From assembly GCA_037443785.1 (NCBI GenBank), contig JBBINR010000005.1:62001-126000 (forward strand): 64,000 bases of DNA, written 5' to 3'. The stretch comes from JAQUOA01 sp037443785 (lineage in GTDB: Bacteria > Bacteroidota > Ignavibacteria > UBA10030 > UBA8401). The notes beneath the pieces are model-generated. The model was given only the letters and a program-made list of their open reading frames with translations. It was not told the origin of the DNA and did not search any database. Both the position numbers and the translations under genes were made by a program. This document shows, one piece after another, positions 53,880 to 63,477 of the stretch (its first letter is position 1; every line of letters begins with the position of its first letter).

Positions 53880-55169
53880 TTACATCTTTGCAATTACCGC
53901 ATCGCCGAACTCAGAACATTTTACTTCTTTTGCTCCTTCCATCTGGCGTGCAAAATCGTATGTAACATTTTTTGCAGCAATTGCACCATTCAATCCTTTT
54001 AAGATTAAATCAGCGGCTTCAGTCCAACCTAAGTAGCGGAACATCATTTCACCGCTCAAGACCACTGAGCCGGGGTTAACTTTATCCAAGTTTGCATACT
54101 TCGGCGCGGTGCCGTGCGTTGCTTCAAAAATTGCATGGCCGGTGATGTAATTAATGTTGCCTCCGGGTGCAATGCCAATGCCGCCGACTTGTGCGGCGAG
54201 TGCATCGGAAAGATAATCGCCGTTTAAGTTCAAAGTCGCAATCACATCAAAATCTTCGGGGCGCGTAAGAACCTGCTGCAACGTGATATCAGCAATAGCA
54301 TCTTTAATAATAATTCCCGCGCCTGGTTTCCCTTCGGGAATTTTGCACCACGGGCCGCCGTCAACTTCCACCGCTCCATAAAATTCTTTTGCCGTCTGGT
54401 ATCCCCAGTCTCGGAAGGCACCTTCGGTGAACTTCATGATGTTGCCTTTGTGAACGATGGTAACACTTTTCCGTTTATTTTTAATTGCATAGCTGATAGC
54501 ACTGTGAACAAGACGAACGGTACCTGAATAGCTGATCGATTTAATTCCAACACCGACTTTTACATCACTTGGAAAATTTGGCTGTCCAACAAGGTTCCAG
54601 AATGCTTCCGCTTTCGCTTTTGTGCCGAACCGAACTTTGCCAAATTCTTTCGGAAATTCTTTTTCGAGAAGATCCAAAAATTTTTGAGCTTCCGGTGAAC
54701 CGCCTGGATATTCGATGCCGGCATAAATGTCTTCGGTATTTTCGCGGAAGATTACCATGTCAACTTTTTCCGGATGTTTCACGGGTGACGGAACCCCGGT
54801 AAAATATTGAACAGGGCGAAGGCATACATACAGATCCAGCATTTGACGAAGAGCAACGTTCAATGAACGAATCCCGCCGCCCACCGGTGTGGTGAGAGGG
54901 CCTTTGATCCCGACAAGGTATTCCTTGAATGCATCGACGGTTTCATCAGGGAGCCATGTTTTTAATTTGTCGAACGATTTTTGTCCGGCGAGAACTTCTC
55001 TCCATTCGATTTTCTTTTTGCCGCCGTAGGCTTTTGCCACTGCTGCATCCATGACACGAACTGATGCACGCCAAATGTCCGGCCCGGTGCCATCACCTTC
55101 AATGAACGGAATAATTGGATGATCCGGGACGGCGAGTTTTCCATTTTGGATTTTTATTTTTTCTGCCAT
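53880..55169 (-). CDS. icd: Isocitrate dehydrogenase (NADP-dependent, type I)
   Basis: A 429-residue enzyme of the E. coli Icd type: PVGGGIRSLNVALRQ (its Ser matches the E. coli Ser113 phosphorylation site), FRENTEDIYAGIEY, and the C-terminal FEATHGTAPKYA. It decarboxylates isocitrate to 2-oxoglutarate. Cofactor choice is taken from family resemblance. AAAGGAAAG precedes the ATG. It is transcribed after the HIT gene, 60 bases apart, and ends at the bidirectional terminator. Confidence 0.95.
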   Translation of the reverse strand: MAEKIKIQNGKLAVPDHPIIPFIEGDGTGPDIWRASVRVMDAAVAKAYGGKKKIEWREVLAGQKSFDKLKTWLPDETVDAFKEYLVGIKGPLTTPVGGGIRSLNVALRQMLDLYVCLRPVQYFTGVPSPVKHPEKVDMVIFRENTEDIYAGIEYPGGSPEAQKFLDLLEKEFPKEFGKVRFGTKAKAEAFWNLVGQPNFPSDVKVGVGIKSISYSGTVRLVHSAISYAIKNKRKSVTIVHKGNIMKFTEGAFRDWGYQTAKEFYGAVEVDGGPWCKIPEGKPGAGIIIKDAIADITLQQVLTRPEDFDVIATLNLNGDYLSDALAAQVGGIGIAPGGNINYITGHAIFEATHGTAPKYANLDKVNPGSVVLSGEMMFRYLGWTEAADLILKGLNGAIAAKNVTYDFARQMEGAKEVKCSEFGDAVIAKM

Positions 55170-55229
55170 TAGCTTTCCTTTATTTTATTGACGGAACACC
55201 TATCGGTTTGATGGGTTGCCCCTTGTGTA

Positions 55230-55640
55230 TTATGAAATATTTGCGCGAATTTTGTCAGCGACTTCTTTCATCTGCCCTTCGTTGTATTTCTTAAGATTAT
55301 GAGCGAAGGAAACGTTGTCGTTGGGGTAGCGGGGAGTCACATGGATGTGAAAATGATGAACCGATTGTCCTGCAATTTCTCCGTTGTTGGAAAAGAAATT
55401 GAATCCTTGAAGTGTAAAAGTTTTTACCAGGGCTTTGGCAATTCGCTGCGCCACGGACAATAATTCTCCCAACTCCTGTTCGGGAACATCTAAGAATGTT
55501 TTGTATTCTTTCTTTGGAATAATAAGAGCGTGTCCGTAGTGAATCGGCATAATGTCGATAATGGAAATGACGTTATCGGTTTCATACAGAATTTCAGCGG
55601 GAATTTCGCGGTTGATGATTTTAGTAAATATGGTACTCAT
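55230..55640 (-). CDS. HIT family (HINT-like) hydrolase
   Basis: A 136-residue histidine-triad protein: CxxC absent, start FTKIINREIPAEILYETD, and the catalytic motif VHHFHIHVTPR near 98-108 (HxHxH). HINT proteins hydrolyse nucleoside phosphoramidates such as aminoacyl-adenylates. GGGAA lies just upstream of the start. It is unrelated in detail to the larger DUF4922 HIT-like protein at 9310. Confidence 0.9.
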   Translation of the reverse strand: MSTIFTKIINREIPAEILYETDNVISIIDIMPIHYGHALIIPKKEYKTFLDVPEQELGELLSVAQRIAKALVKTFTLQGFNFFSNNGEIAGQSVHHFHIHVTPRYPNDNVSFAHNLKKYNEGQMKEVADKIRANIS

Positions 55641-55803
55641 AATGTTCCCATATAAAAGTAATTATTGAAAGTAGTCTTCACTGCAGTTTTAAGGGACACA
55701 GTGTGTAGAAGAAATTAGAAAAAGAAGTGGAGAATTTAAAGAGAAAAATCTCTATATTTCTGAACCAAAAAAGTTTATGTCCCACCAAATTATCGAGGCA
55801 ATC

Positions 55804-57201
55804 ATGAAAAAGAACATCATCTTCGGAATGCTGATCCTGAGTGCAGCATCCTTAGCATTGATGGGGTTTCAATGCTCATCCGCGGAAATGACCAGCGCTA
55901 AACTTTATGTCCAACGCAAAGAATATCAAAATGCAGAAATTCAACTGCAAAAGGAGTTAGGAAAAAATCCGAAGAACGAAGAAGCATGGTTCCTGCTCGG
56001 TCAGATTAGAATCGAATTGAAGAATTACAAAGGAGCAAAAGATGCATTTGTGAGTGCATTGGCTATTGCACCGACGCATAAAAAAGAAATCGATAATCAA
56101 ACCATCGGAATGTGGGGGCGCACGTTTAACGACGGCGTTGAAAAACTTAATAAAGCAGAAAAGCCTGAAGATTTTGACGCAGCAATTGAAGCGTACACGT
56201 TGTGTGCGTATTTAGAACCTGACAGCGCGATCAACCAGCAAAATCTCGGAATGGCCTATTATCGTAAAGGTGACTTTGAAAGTGCTGTTGCACCGTTGAC
56301 CATTGCTTTTGAAAAAGGGAAATCGATTTTTGCGGTTAAAATTCTCTCTAATATGTACATGAATCGGGCGAACGACTATAAATCAAAATTCACCGAGCAA
56401 AATCGCGAGGCGATGGAAACGAAGAAAAATCTTGAGATGATCCGTGAAAAAACCAAGGCTGCTGACGTAAAATATTATATTGGTCAACCGGAGTCGGTAA
56501 ACAAAGAGACCAAGGGGAAGGGAAAGAAGGAAACTGTTGTAAAAGAAATGTGGTCTTATCCGAAATATAATCTTGTTGTTACCGTTGCTGATGATATCGT
56601 CACCGACGTGAAATATGCAACACCATATATAACGCCAATCGATTCATCAAGTCAAAAACTAGCAGTGAAAGAATTCGACAAAGCGATTGAAGTATTGAAA
56701 AAGGCAATTATAGCATATCCGGAAGATGCTGAAATTTCGGAGAACTTGATGAATGCATTTATTGGAGCTGAACGAAATGAAGAAGCCCGAGAATTGCTCG
56801 TCGCACGCGTTAAAAAATTCCCGGACAGCAAGTATGATCGATACAATTACGGTGTCTTTCTTTTGAAAGACAATGAATTCGAAAAATCGGTTAATGAATT
56901 CAAAGCCGTGCTTAGTCTCGATCCGGCATTTGGTGCCGCAACGTACAATCTTGCCGCTACCTATGTAAACTGGGGTGTCGCCGAACAAGATCGATTAAAG
57001 AAGGAAGGAAAAGAAGGGGATAAATCGTATCAAGAAAAGTTTAACTTGGCAATTCCCTATCTTGAAAAAGTGCTCGAAGAAAAACCAAATGATATCCAGA
57101 TATGGGAGTTGTTGGGCCAGGTCTATGCAAATCTTGGAAACAGCAAGAAGGCAGCTGAAGCATATGATAAAGCAGATTCTATTCGTCAAGGGAAAAATTA
57201 A
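55804..57201 (+). CDS. TPR-repeat exported protein, possible lipoprotein
   Basis: I choose ATG 55804 (GAGG upstream), giving 465 residues that start MKKNIIFGMLILSAASLAL and may be cut before Cys in MGFQCSS; the Gln before that Cys is unusual for a lipobox. At least five tetratricopeptide repeats follow, for example KNYKGAKDAFVSALAIAP and NEFEKSVNEFKAVLSLDP, and a Lys/Glu-rich insertion (about 205-240). TPR arrays form binding scaffolds. It is probably a periplasmic or outer-membrane assembly factor; partner unknown. Confidence 0.8.
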   Translation: MKKNIIFGMLILSAASLALMGFQCSSAEMTSAKLYVQRKEYQNAEIQLQKELGKNPKNEEAWFLLGQIRIELKNYKGAKDAFVSALAIAPTHKKEIDNQTIGMWGRTFNDGVEKLNKAEKPEDFDAAIEAYTLCAYLEPDSAINQQNLGMAYYRKGDFESAVAPLTIAFEKGKSIFAVKILSNMYMNRANDYKSKFTEQNREAMETKKNLEMIREKTKAADVKYYIGQPESVNKETKGKGKKETVVKEMWSYPKYNLVVTVADDIVTDVKYATPYITPIDSSSQKLAVKEFDKAIEVLKKAIIAYPEDAEISENLMNAFIGAERNEEARELLVARVKKFPDSKYDRYNYGVFLLKDNEFEKSVNEFKAVLSLDPAFGAATYNLAATYVNWGVAEQDRLKKEGKEGDKSYQEKFNLAIPYLEKVLEEKPNDIQIWELLGQVYANLGNSKKAAEAYDKADSIRQGKN

Positions 57202-57213
57202 TAATGTTTGACC

Positions 57214-57245
57214 GCCGCGCTCACTGTGAGCGCGGCAATTTTTTT
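57214..57245 (+). terminator. Rho-independent terminator after the TPR gene
   Basis: GCCGCGCTCA (57214-57223) pairs with TGAGCGCGGC (57227-57236) across a 3-base loop, followed by a T-run that ends just before the next ribosome-binding site. It may attenuate the downstream gene. Confidence 0.85.
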
Positions 57246-57257
57246 ACAGGAGTAATA

Positions 57258-57587
57258 ATGAGCAATCAACCACCACAAGGGCAGCAGATCAATATTGAAT
57301 TAAACGAGAAAGAAGCAGAAGGAATTTATTCGAATCTGGCAATCATTACTCATTCACCCGCTGAATTCGTTATCGATTTTACAAGAATACTGCCGGGAGT
57401 TCCGAAGGCAAAAGTTCATGCGAGAATTGTGATGACTCCACAACATGCAAAGCTTTTGTTGAATGCTCTGAAAGACAATATTCATAAATTCGAAGAAAAA
57501 TTCGGTGAAGTAAAAATCTTAGGGGAAGATCTGCCGAATCCTTCATACGGCTTTCAAGTTCCTTCAAAAGAGGAAAAAATCCATTAA
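57258..57587 (+). CDS. DUF3467 domain protein
   Basis: Start at ATG 57258, supported by CAGGAG nine bases upstream; the protein has 109 residues. INIELNEKEAEGIYSNLAIITHSPAEFVIDF and the HARIVMTPQHAKLLLNAL stretch are typical of DUF3467, a small cytoplasmic family of unknown function. A Pro/Gln-rich start and a charged C-terminus flank the domain. It is placed between two exported-protein genes but has no signal itself. Confidence 0.85.
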   Translation: MSNQPPQGQQINIELNEKEAEGIYSNLAIITHSPAEFVIDFTRILPGVPKAKVHARIVMTPQHAKLLLNALKDNIHKFEEKFGEVKILGEDLPNPSYGFQVPSKEEKIH

Positions 57588-57728
57588 TCATTGAAGGTAT
57601 CATCCTTCTAAGCACGTACCTCCCTCTTAGAAAAATCTAATCTCTTTTTGTGATATAGGAAGTTGCCTTTGTTGAGAGGCACAAGTACCTTGCTGGTGTT
57701 CTTATTTCATTATCCTATCGGAGGATCT

Positions 57729-59987
57729 ATGTGGTTTTTACGATCGAATCGAAAATGTAAGTCAGTGTTGCTCACTGCATCGATATTTTTCCTGCTGCCA
57801 TTCTCATATAATTGTATCGATAAGCCGCTGACACCTAAAGCGCCTTCATGGGACACTCAGTTGACGATCCCTCTTCTGGAAAGAACGTATCATTTCGCAG
57901 ACCTCATTACAAAAGATTCTGCGCGTTTTGTTACGGTCAATAATGAGTTGGTCTATCGTCCGTCGAAATTAGATAATAAGCCATCGCCGATCAAAATCCA
58001 AAGCTTGTCTCCTGTTTCAGCATTATTTAACAGGCAGTTGGGAATCATACCTCTTACCGCCGTTACGCTGCCAGGCCTCGATTTATCGTTTCAAGACTTA
58101 ACAGGGCAATCTCCGCCGGCATTGCCGTGGCCCGGGCCTGAAATCTCGACAAATCAAAACAGAGAATTGATCAGTGACACTGCATCATACGATTATATTA
58201 TTTACGAACAAGGTGCGATGACGATAACAGTCACCAATACATTTAATTTCGATGTGACATTTGCACCGGGTGGAATCCAATTAGTTGACACGACTGTTGT
58301 TCCTAACGTGATTCTTGGAACATTCACCATCGGCGCCATAGCACAAAATGGATCTGCACAATCGACCATTTCTCTTGACCGGGAAAAAGTGGGTTCATTG
58401 CTGAGAATGAAATTTCAATTTCAAACGGTTAATATGACCGGTAAAACTATTAATGCAGGAAAAATCAGTGCCGCCATTTCAATTACAAAGGACGGTACGC
58501 CGGGAAGTAATCCGACATTGGCTGAATCAAAGATGAAATTGTTGAGCGCTTTTTATGTACCGGTAACTTCGATTCAAGATTCAGTGCATCAGATGGATAA
58601 CGCTCCTGTTCCAGTGGCAATTAAAGATGCAGAGTTTACGTCCGGTGATTTTGATATCGTGATCAACAATGCTATCCCCTTTGATGTCATCGTCGGATTT
58701 AATCTTCGAGAGTTTGTCAATAAAAATACAAATCAATCGTTCAAGTTAATCGATCAAGGAACAAAACTCCCGAGTGACTCTGTCACAATTGCGGGCGGAC
58801 AAAATTATACGATGAATGTCCAGATGAAAGATTATAAACTTGAAGCGCGTCGTGCCAATGGCGGGACCGATACGTTGACAAGCGGTATCCATTTTTCTCT
58901 GAACATTAAAACCCTTGTTCAGTCCTCAACGAAGAAGGTTATCAAAAAAACAGATTCTGTATTGGTCGAAATTCGTCCTGAACAGATTGCCGGCGTTAAT
59001 CAACCCTATGTGATTGACAAAGTGAATGGGAAAATTCCCCCGACCGATGTTAACATCAATCAAAGCGTATCGGCGGGAATCGGATCGTCGACTGATAAAT
59101 TCAGTGCAGACAGTATTAAATTTGACGGTGCACAAATTATCTTGAAAATTTTCACAAAGAGTTTATTTCCGACAGATTTAAAATTTGATGTCATTGGAAT
59201 AAGCGATGGTGTTCTCGGACAAAAACTTTCGACGCCTGTCGGCACCGGAAAGAATTCCAGCCCCGATGGTGTAAGTTATCGGATTTTCCGCGGCGATACT
59301 GCGAAGATTATTTTCGATAAAGATCATGCAGATGCGAACGGGAAAACGATCGATCAATTTCTCAGCAGCTTTGTCAAGAACGGAAAATTTTCTTTTCCCG
59401 ACAGTTTCCGCGTTACGGGGCTTGCACGGCTTGAACCGCAGGATGCCTACAATGCCGATAGTATCGGTTTTGTTCAGAATAACGACAGCGTTTTTACGTC
59501 GCTCGAATTTTCATTCCCGCTCAAGATTGGAATTATGAATGGTTCGTATAAAGATACGGCCTCTATAGCGGCAAACGTTTCTGATACTGCTCAAATTAAT
59601 TTAATCAAAGAAGGAAAAGTCTATTTTGATGTGTTGAGCACGTTTCCTGTTGGCATCGATGTTCGTACAAAACTTTTACAGGCAGATCCGTTGGATTCCA
59701 CGAAAGCAAGCTCCAATGTCGTGTTGATTCTGGACACGTTGTCTATTGCAGGTGATGGTTCGCCGAACAGATCGGGGGTTCAATCTTTCACGTTCATGAC
59801 TCTCACAGGAGACCAAGCAGTAAAACTAAATCAAGCGAAGTTTACAGCAATGGATCTTCGTTTGGGCACAGCATTGAATAACGGCAGCACTGCAGTTTCG
59901 TTCCGAAGAACTGACAGCATCGTCGTAAAGTCGTTTGCTAATATTAAATTTAACGTCGATCTCGATCGACTCAATAATAAAAAATAA
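57729..59987 (+). CDS. Large exported beta-rich protein, possible lipoprotein, unknown function
   Basis: I prefer ATG 57729 because GGAGG lies five bases upstream; this gives 752 residues. The N-terminus is basic then hydrophobic (SVLLTASIFFLLPF) with Cys29 in SYNC as a possible lipidation site, followed by DKPLTPKAPSWDTQL. The rest is rich in Ser, Thr, Asp and Asn with many beta-strand-like repeats, as in envelope beta-sandwich proteins. I recognise no catalytic motif or named family. It lies 25 bases before a barrel protein gene, so the two may form an outer-membrane complex. Confidence 0.75.
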   Translation: MWFLRSNRKCKSVLLTASIFFLLPFSYNCIDKPLTPKAPSWDTQLTIPLLERTYHFADLITKDSARFVTVNNELVYRPSKLDNKPSPIKIQSLSPVSALFNRQLGIIPLTAVTLPGLDLSFQDLTGQSPPALPWPGPEISTNQNRELISDTASYDYIIYEQGAMTITVTNTFNFDVTFAPGGIQLVDTTVVPNVILGTFTIGAIAQNGSAQSTISLDREKVGSLLRMKFQFQTVNMTGKTINAGKISAAISITKDGTPGSNPTLAESKMKLLSAFYVPVTSIQDSVHQMDNAPVPVAIKDAEFTSGDFDIVINNAIPFDVIVGFNLREFVNKNTNQSFKLIDQGTKLPSDSVTIAGGQNYTMNVQMKDYKLEARRANGGTDTLTSGIHFSLNIKTLVQSSTKKVIKKTDSVLVEIRPEQIAGVNQPYVIDKVNGKIPPTDVNINQSVSAGIGSSTDKFSADSIKFDGAQIILKIFTKSLFPTDLKFDVIGISDGVLGQKLSTPVGTGKNSSPDGVSYRIFRGDTAKIIFDKDHADANGKTIDQFLSSFVKNGKFSFPDSFRVTGLARLEPQDAYNADSIGFVQNNDSVFTSLEFSFPLKIGIMNGSYKDTASIAANVSDTAQINLIKEGKVYFDVLSTFPVGIDVRTKLLQADPLDSTKASSNVVLILDTLSIAGDGSPNRSGVQSFTFMTLTGDQAVKLNQAKFTAMDLRLGTALNNGSTAVSFRRTDSIVVKSFANIKFNVDLDRLNNKK

Positions 59988-60012
59988 CCACCCACCTAAG
60001 GGAGAAAAGCAC

Positions 60013-61434
60013 ATGAATACCATTTTACGTTCGTCGCTTGTTGTTATCCTGCTCAGTGTGGTTATAAGTACTGCACTGTTTGCGGGTGATAAATCTTCCG
60101 CCCGTCTTGTCGGAATGGGGCGCGCGTTTACGGCGTCATCGCGTGGACTTGATGCTGTTGGAGTCAACCCTGCGAACTTGGCATTGAACGACCGTGATGC
60201 AACAGTAACGTTGAATCTGGTTCCAATTGGATTCAGTATTGGCAGCGACCTGTTCAACTATAAAATCTATAACGATTTCTTCACAGGTGTTCCAGATCCA
60301 AATGATCCGAACAAACGTATTGGAAAATATCTTACTGATCAGGATAAGAAGGATATTCTGGGATTATTTCCGGCTGGAATTGCACGCACCCAGATGGATT
60401 TTGAAATCGCACCTCTCGGACTTTCATTCCAACTTGGAAATTTTGGCTTTGCGATTGTCCCTTCGATTCAAACAGCATTAAATATGGATCTTCCCGAAGG
60501 TTATATGAAACTCTTGCTCAATGGTTTTGAAGAAGGTGGCTCAACATATGATTTAAGCGGCACCTCTATAAGTTCATCTGCCATTGCGGAAGTAAATTTT
60601 TCGACGGCTTATATGCTTCCGCTTCAGCTGCCTGGTGTCGAAGATATTTCTATTGGTGTTGGCGTAAAATATCTTGTCGGGCTGGCATATTCAACAACGG
60701 AACGGTACAATTCGTCTATCCAGACGACTGATATTGTAACATATACGAATCCGAAAGATGGTTCTGTGTCAAAACTTCCGAGAGCAATCAATGCAAATTT
60801 TGATTTTATGCAGTTTGTTGCAATCGATACCGCCGATAATAAACCTGCCGGATCGGGTCTCGGTTTTGATATTGGCGCTTCGGCGATGTTGTTCAATTCT
60901 GTCCGTGTGGCTGCCAGCGTTACTGATATCGGAAAAATAAAATGGGATAAAGCGACAAAAGCAATCGTTGGAAATTCGAATATTACGATGAAAGGAGCTG
61001 GTGATCAAGCGGGTCAAGATTCTCTTTCCAATGCTTTTAAGGGAAAAACTGTTGATACGACGGCAATTGAATACAGTCTTCCGACGGCAATTCACATTGG
61101 TGCAGAAATAAAAGTCGATGATATCATTGAGGCGTTACCGTTTCGTTGGATTGTTGCGGCCGATATTCACCTTGGATTAAACAATGTTCCCGGTAATACG
61201 AAGATTCCGCAATTTGCCTTTGGAACAGAACTTGACCCATTAGCAGGATGGCTGCCGCTTCGAACGGGAATTTTAATCGGGGGCCGTGACAGATTCGCAT
61301 GGTCTGCAGGATTTGGAATTCACCTTGCGAATACATTCGATATCGATTTTGCAACGCAAAGTATTGCCATTCTGACCAATCCGGATAGTTTCCGTACGGG
61401 GTCAATTACGTTGGGAATGAGATTCAGGTTTTAA
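60013..61434 (+). CDS. Outer-membrane beta-barrel protein, DUF5723/PorV-like
   Basis: Start at ATG 60013 with GGAGA nine bases upstream; 473 residues. A signal peptide (SLVVILLSVVISTALFAG) precedes SARLVGMGRAFTASSRGLDAVGVNPANLAL, the opening seen in DUF5723- and PorV/FadL-type barrels of Bacteroidota. Alternating beta strands follow and the chain ends in MRFRF, an aromatic C-terminus as used for outer-membrane insertion. Function unknown; transport or a surface-export role is possible. It overlaps no neighbour and is followed by a terminator. Confidence 0.82.
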   Translation: MNTILRSSLVVILLSVVISTALFAGDKSSARLVGMGRAFTASSRGLDAVGVNPANLALNDRDATVTLNLVPIGFSIGSDLFNYKIYNDFFTGVPDPNDPNKRIGKYLTDQDKKDILGLFPAGIARTQMDFEIAPLGLSFQLGNFGFAIVPSIQTALNMDLPEGYMKLLLNGFEEGGSTYDLSGTSISSSAIAEVNFSTAYMLPLQLPGVEDISIGVGVKYLVGLAYSTTERYNSSIQTTDIVTYTNPKDGSVSKLPRAINANFDFMQFVAIDTADNKPAGSGLGFDIGASAMLFNSVRVAASVTDIGKIKWDKATKAIVGNSNITMKGAGDQAGQDSLSNAFKGKTVDTTAIEYSLPTAIHIGAEIKVDDIIEALPFRWIVAADIHLGLNNVPGNTKIPQFAFGTELDPLAGWLPLRTGILIGGRDRFAWSAGFGIHLANTFDIDFATQSIAILTNPDSFRTGSITLGMRFRF

Positions 61435-61450
61435 GAAGGAGAAACTACTC

Positions 61451-61494
61451 AACCCTTCAACTGCCTGCCAGAGCAGTTGAAGGGTTTTTTATTT
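61451..61494 (+). terminator. Rho-independent terminator after the barrel protein gene
   Basis: AACCCTTCAACTGC (61451-61464) pairs perfectly with GCAGTTGAAGGGTT (61473-61486), followed by TTTTATTTT. It ends at the stop codon of hslU on the other strand. Confidence 0.92.
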
Positions 61495-62885
61495 TAAAGA
61501 ATGTAGCGGCTTAAATCCTTATTCGTGACGATGGTGGAAAGTTTTTCTTCAACTTTTTCTTTCGAGATAACGATTTTCTTTTTTGTGATTTTATCCGGAG
61601 CGTTGAACAGGATATCATCGAGGAGGGAAGTTAAAATTGTGTGCAACCGACGTGCACCGATATTTTCCACTTCTTCATTTACCTGCGACGCGATTCGGGC
61701 AACTGCTTTAATCGCATCTTCTGAAAAAGAAATCTCAATATCTTCGGTTTTTAAAAGTTCTGTGTATTGTTTTAGCAGCGCATTTTGCGGCAGCGTCAGT
61801 ATTTTTATAAAATCGTCCTCAGTTAAGCTTTTTAACTCGACACGGATTGGAAATCGTCCCTGCAATTCAGGAATAAGGTCGGATGGTTTTGCGACATGAA
61901 ATGCCCCGGACGCAATAAATAAAATATGATCTGTTTTTATCGGCCCGTATTTTGTTGTGACTGTCGAACCTTCAACAATAGGAAGAAGATCACGCTGAAC
62001 TCCTTCACGGGATACATCAGGTCCGGCAGAATTGCTTCCACGATTGCCTGCAATCTTGTCCACTTCATCAATAAAAACAATTCCAGAATTTTGGACACGA
62101 TTTGTTGCCTCTTTAATGACGGCATCATGATCGATTAATTTTTGCGCTTCTTCCTGGATAAGAATTTTTTTTGCCTCTCCAACACTTACTTTTCTTTTTT
62201 TCGGTTTTTTCGGAAGCATTCCGCCCAGCATCTCCTGAATATTGACGCCCATCTCTTCAAGGTTAATTGGACCAAGCACCTGCATTGAAGGGAAATTATC
62301 AGAAAGTGTATCAATCTCGATCATCCGTTCATCCATTTCACCCTTTTTAATTTTTTCTCGGAACCGTTCTCTTGTTTTTTCATTGAGATCTGGGTCAGGT
62401 GAAGATGAGTCCGCATTGAACCCCGGTGTTGGTTTTACAGACGGAATAAGAATATCTAAAATTCGCTCATCGGCTTGATGAGCAGCTTTTTCTTCAACCG
62501 CAGAAGTTTTTTCAGAACGTACCATTGCCACGCCAAGTTCGGTCAAATCGCGGACGATTGACTCAACATCTCTTCCAACGTATCCTACTTCGGTAAATTT
62601 TGATGCTTCAACTTTGATGAATGGAGCATTGGCAAGTTTTGCCAAGCGACGCGCGATTTCTGTTTTGCCGACTCCGGTAGGGCCGATCAGAATAATATTA
62701 TTCGGCATGATATCTTCCCGCAGCTGATCGCTCACTTGAAGCCGTCTCCATCGATTTCGTAAAGCAATTGCAACCGATTTTTTTGCATCATTTTGGCCAA
62801 TAATATACTTATCGAGCTCTTGAACAATTTGCGTCGGCGTGAGTTCGTGAATTGTACTATCGTTACTTGAAATTTTTTTTGTCAT
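61494..62885 (-). CDS. hslU: HslU ATPase of the HslUV protease
   Basis: HslU unfolds substrates and feeds them to HslV. I use ATG 62885 (463 residues); a TTG at 62909 would add eight. TPTQIVQELDKYIIGQNDAK is the family start, Walker A GPTGVGKT lies at 68-75, Walker B is seen in GIVFIDEVDKIA, and the I domain (about 110-240) is present. The C-terminal LSRYIL is the conserved tail that docks into HslV. It lies 43 bases after hslV on the same strand. Confidence 0.96.
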   Translation of the reverse strand: MTKKISSNDSTIHELTPTQIVQELDKYIIGQNDAKKSVAIALRNRWRRLQVSDQLREDIMPNNIILIGPTGVGKTEIARRLAKLANAPFIKVEASKFTEVGYVGRDVESIVRDLTELGVAMVRSEKTSAVEEKAAHQADERILDILIPSVKPTPGFNADSSSPDPDLNEKTRERFREKIKKGEMDERMIEIDTLSDNFPSMQVLGPINLEEMGVNIQEMLGGMLPKKPKKRKVSVGEAKKILIQEEAQKLIDHDAVIKEATNRVQNSGIVFIDEVDKIAGNRGSNSAGPDVSREGVQRDLLPIVEGSTVTTKYGPIKTDHILFIASGAFHVAKPSDLIPELQGRFPIRVELKSLTEDDFIKILTLPQNALLKQYTELLKTEDIEISFSEDAIKAVARIASQVNEEVENIGARRLHTILTSLLDDILFNAPDKITKKKIVISKEKVEEKLSTIVTNKDLSRYIL

Positions 62886-62928
62886 AGTTATCTTGGAAAA
62901 TAAAACCAATCGTCGGCGCCGAATGACC

Positions 62929-63468
62929 CTACAGTTCTAATATTGAAATATTGGCGTTGGTGTAGATGCAAATTTCGGAAGCCGTTTTAAGACTTTCTTC
63001 CACAATTTCTTTTGCAGAAAAATTGGTGTGTTTGACAAGCATTCGCGCTGCGGCAAGAGCATAACTTCCTCCTGACCCGATCGCAATAATTCCATCATCG
63101 GGAACGACAACATCTCCGGTTCCCGAGATAACAAACGTACTGTCTTTCGCCAAGACGCCGATCATTGCTTCGAGACGGCGAAGATATTTATCCATCCGCC
63201 AGTCTTTTGCAAGCGCAACGGCAGATCGTTCCACATTTCCTTGATACATCTGCAGTTTTTCTTCAAATCGTTCCATCAATGTAAAGGCATCGGCAGAAGC
63301 ACCGGCAAATCCGACGAGCACTGTGCCATTGTAAAGCGAATGGACTTTTTTTGTGTGATGTTTCATCACGATATTACCGAGCGTTACCTGGCCGTCGCTG
63401 CCAATTGCTGATTTTCCGTTGCGTGTAAGGCCGATAATAGTGGTTGAGTGAATTGTTGGTTTGTCCAT
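62929..63468 (-). CDS. hslV: HslV peptidase of the HslUV protease
   Basis: A 179-residue proteasome-like peptidase. The catalytic Thr is expected at residue 9 in TTIIGLTRNGK, preceded by an eight-residue leader (MDKPTIHS) that must be removed; E. coli HslV loses only Met. IGSDGQVTLGNIVMK and GSGGSYALAAARML are typical. It forms a dodecamer with HslU hexamers. Gene order rpoN-hslV-hslU on one strand suggests a shared transcript. Confidence 0.96.
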   Translation of the reverse strand: MDKPTIHSTTIIGLTRNGKSAIGSDGQVTLGNIVMKHHTKKVHSLYNGTVLVGFAGASADAFTLMERFEEKLQMYQGNVERSAVALAKDWRMDKYLRRLEAMIGVLAKDSTFVISGTGDVVVPDDGIIAIGSGGSYALAAARMLVKHTNFSAKEIVEESLKTASEICIYTNANISILEL

Positions 63469-63477
63469 AATTTTCTG

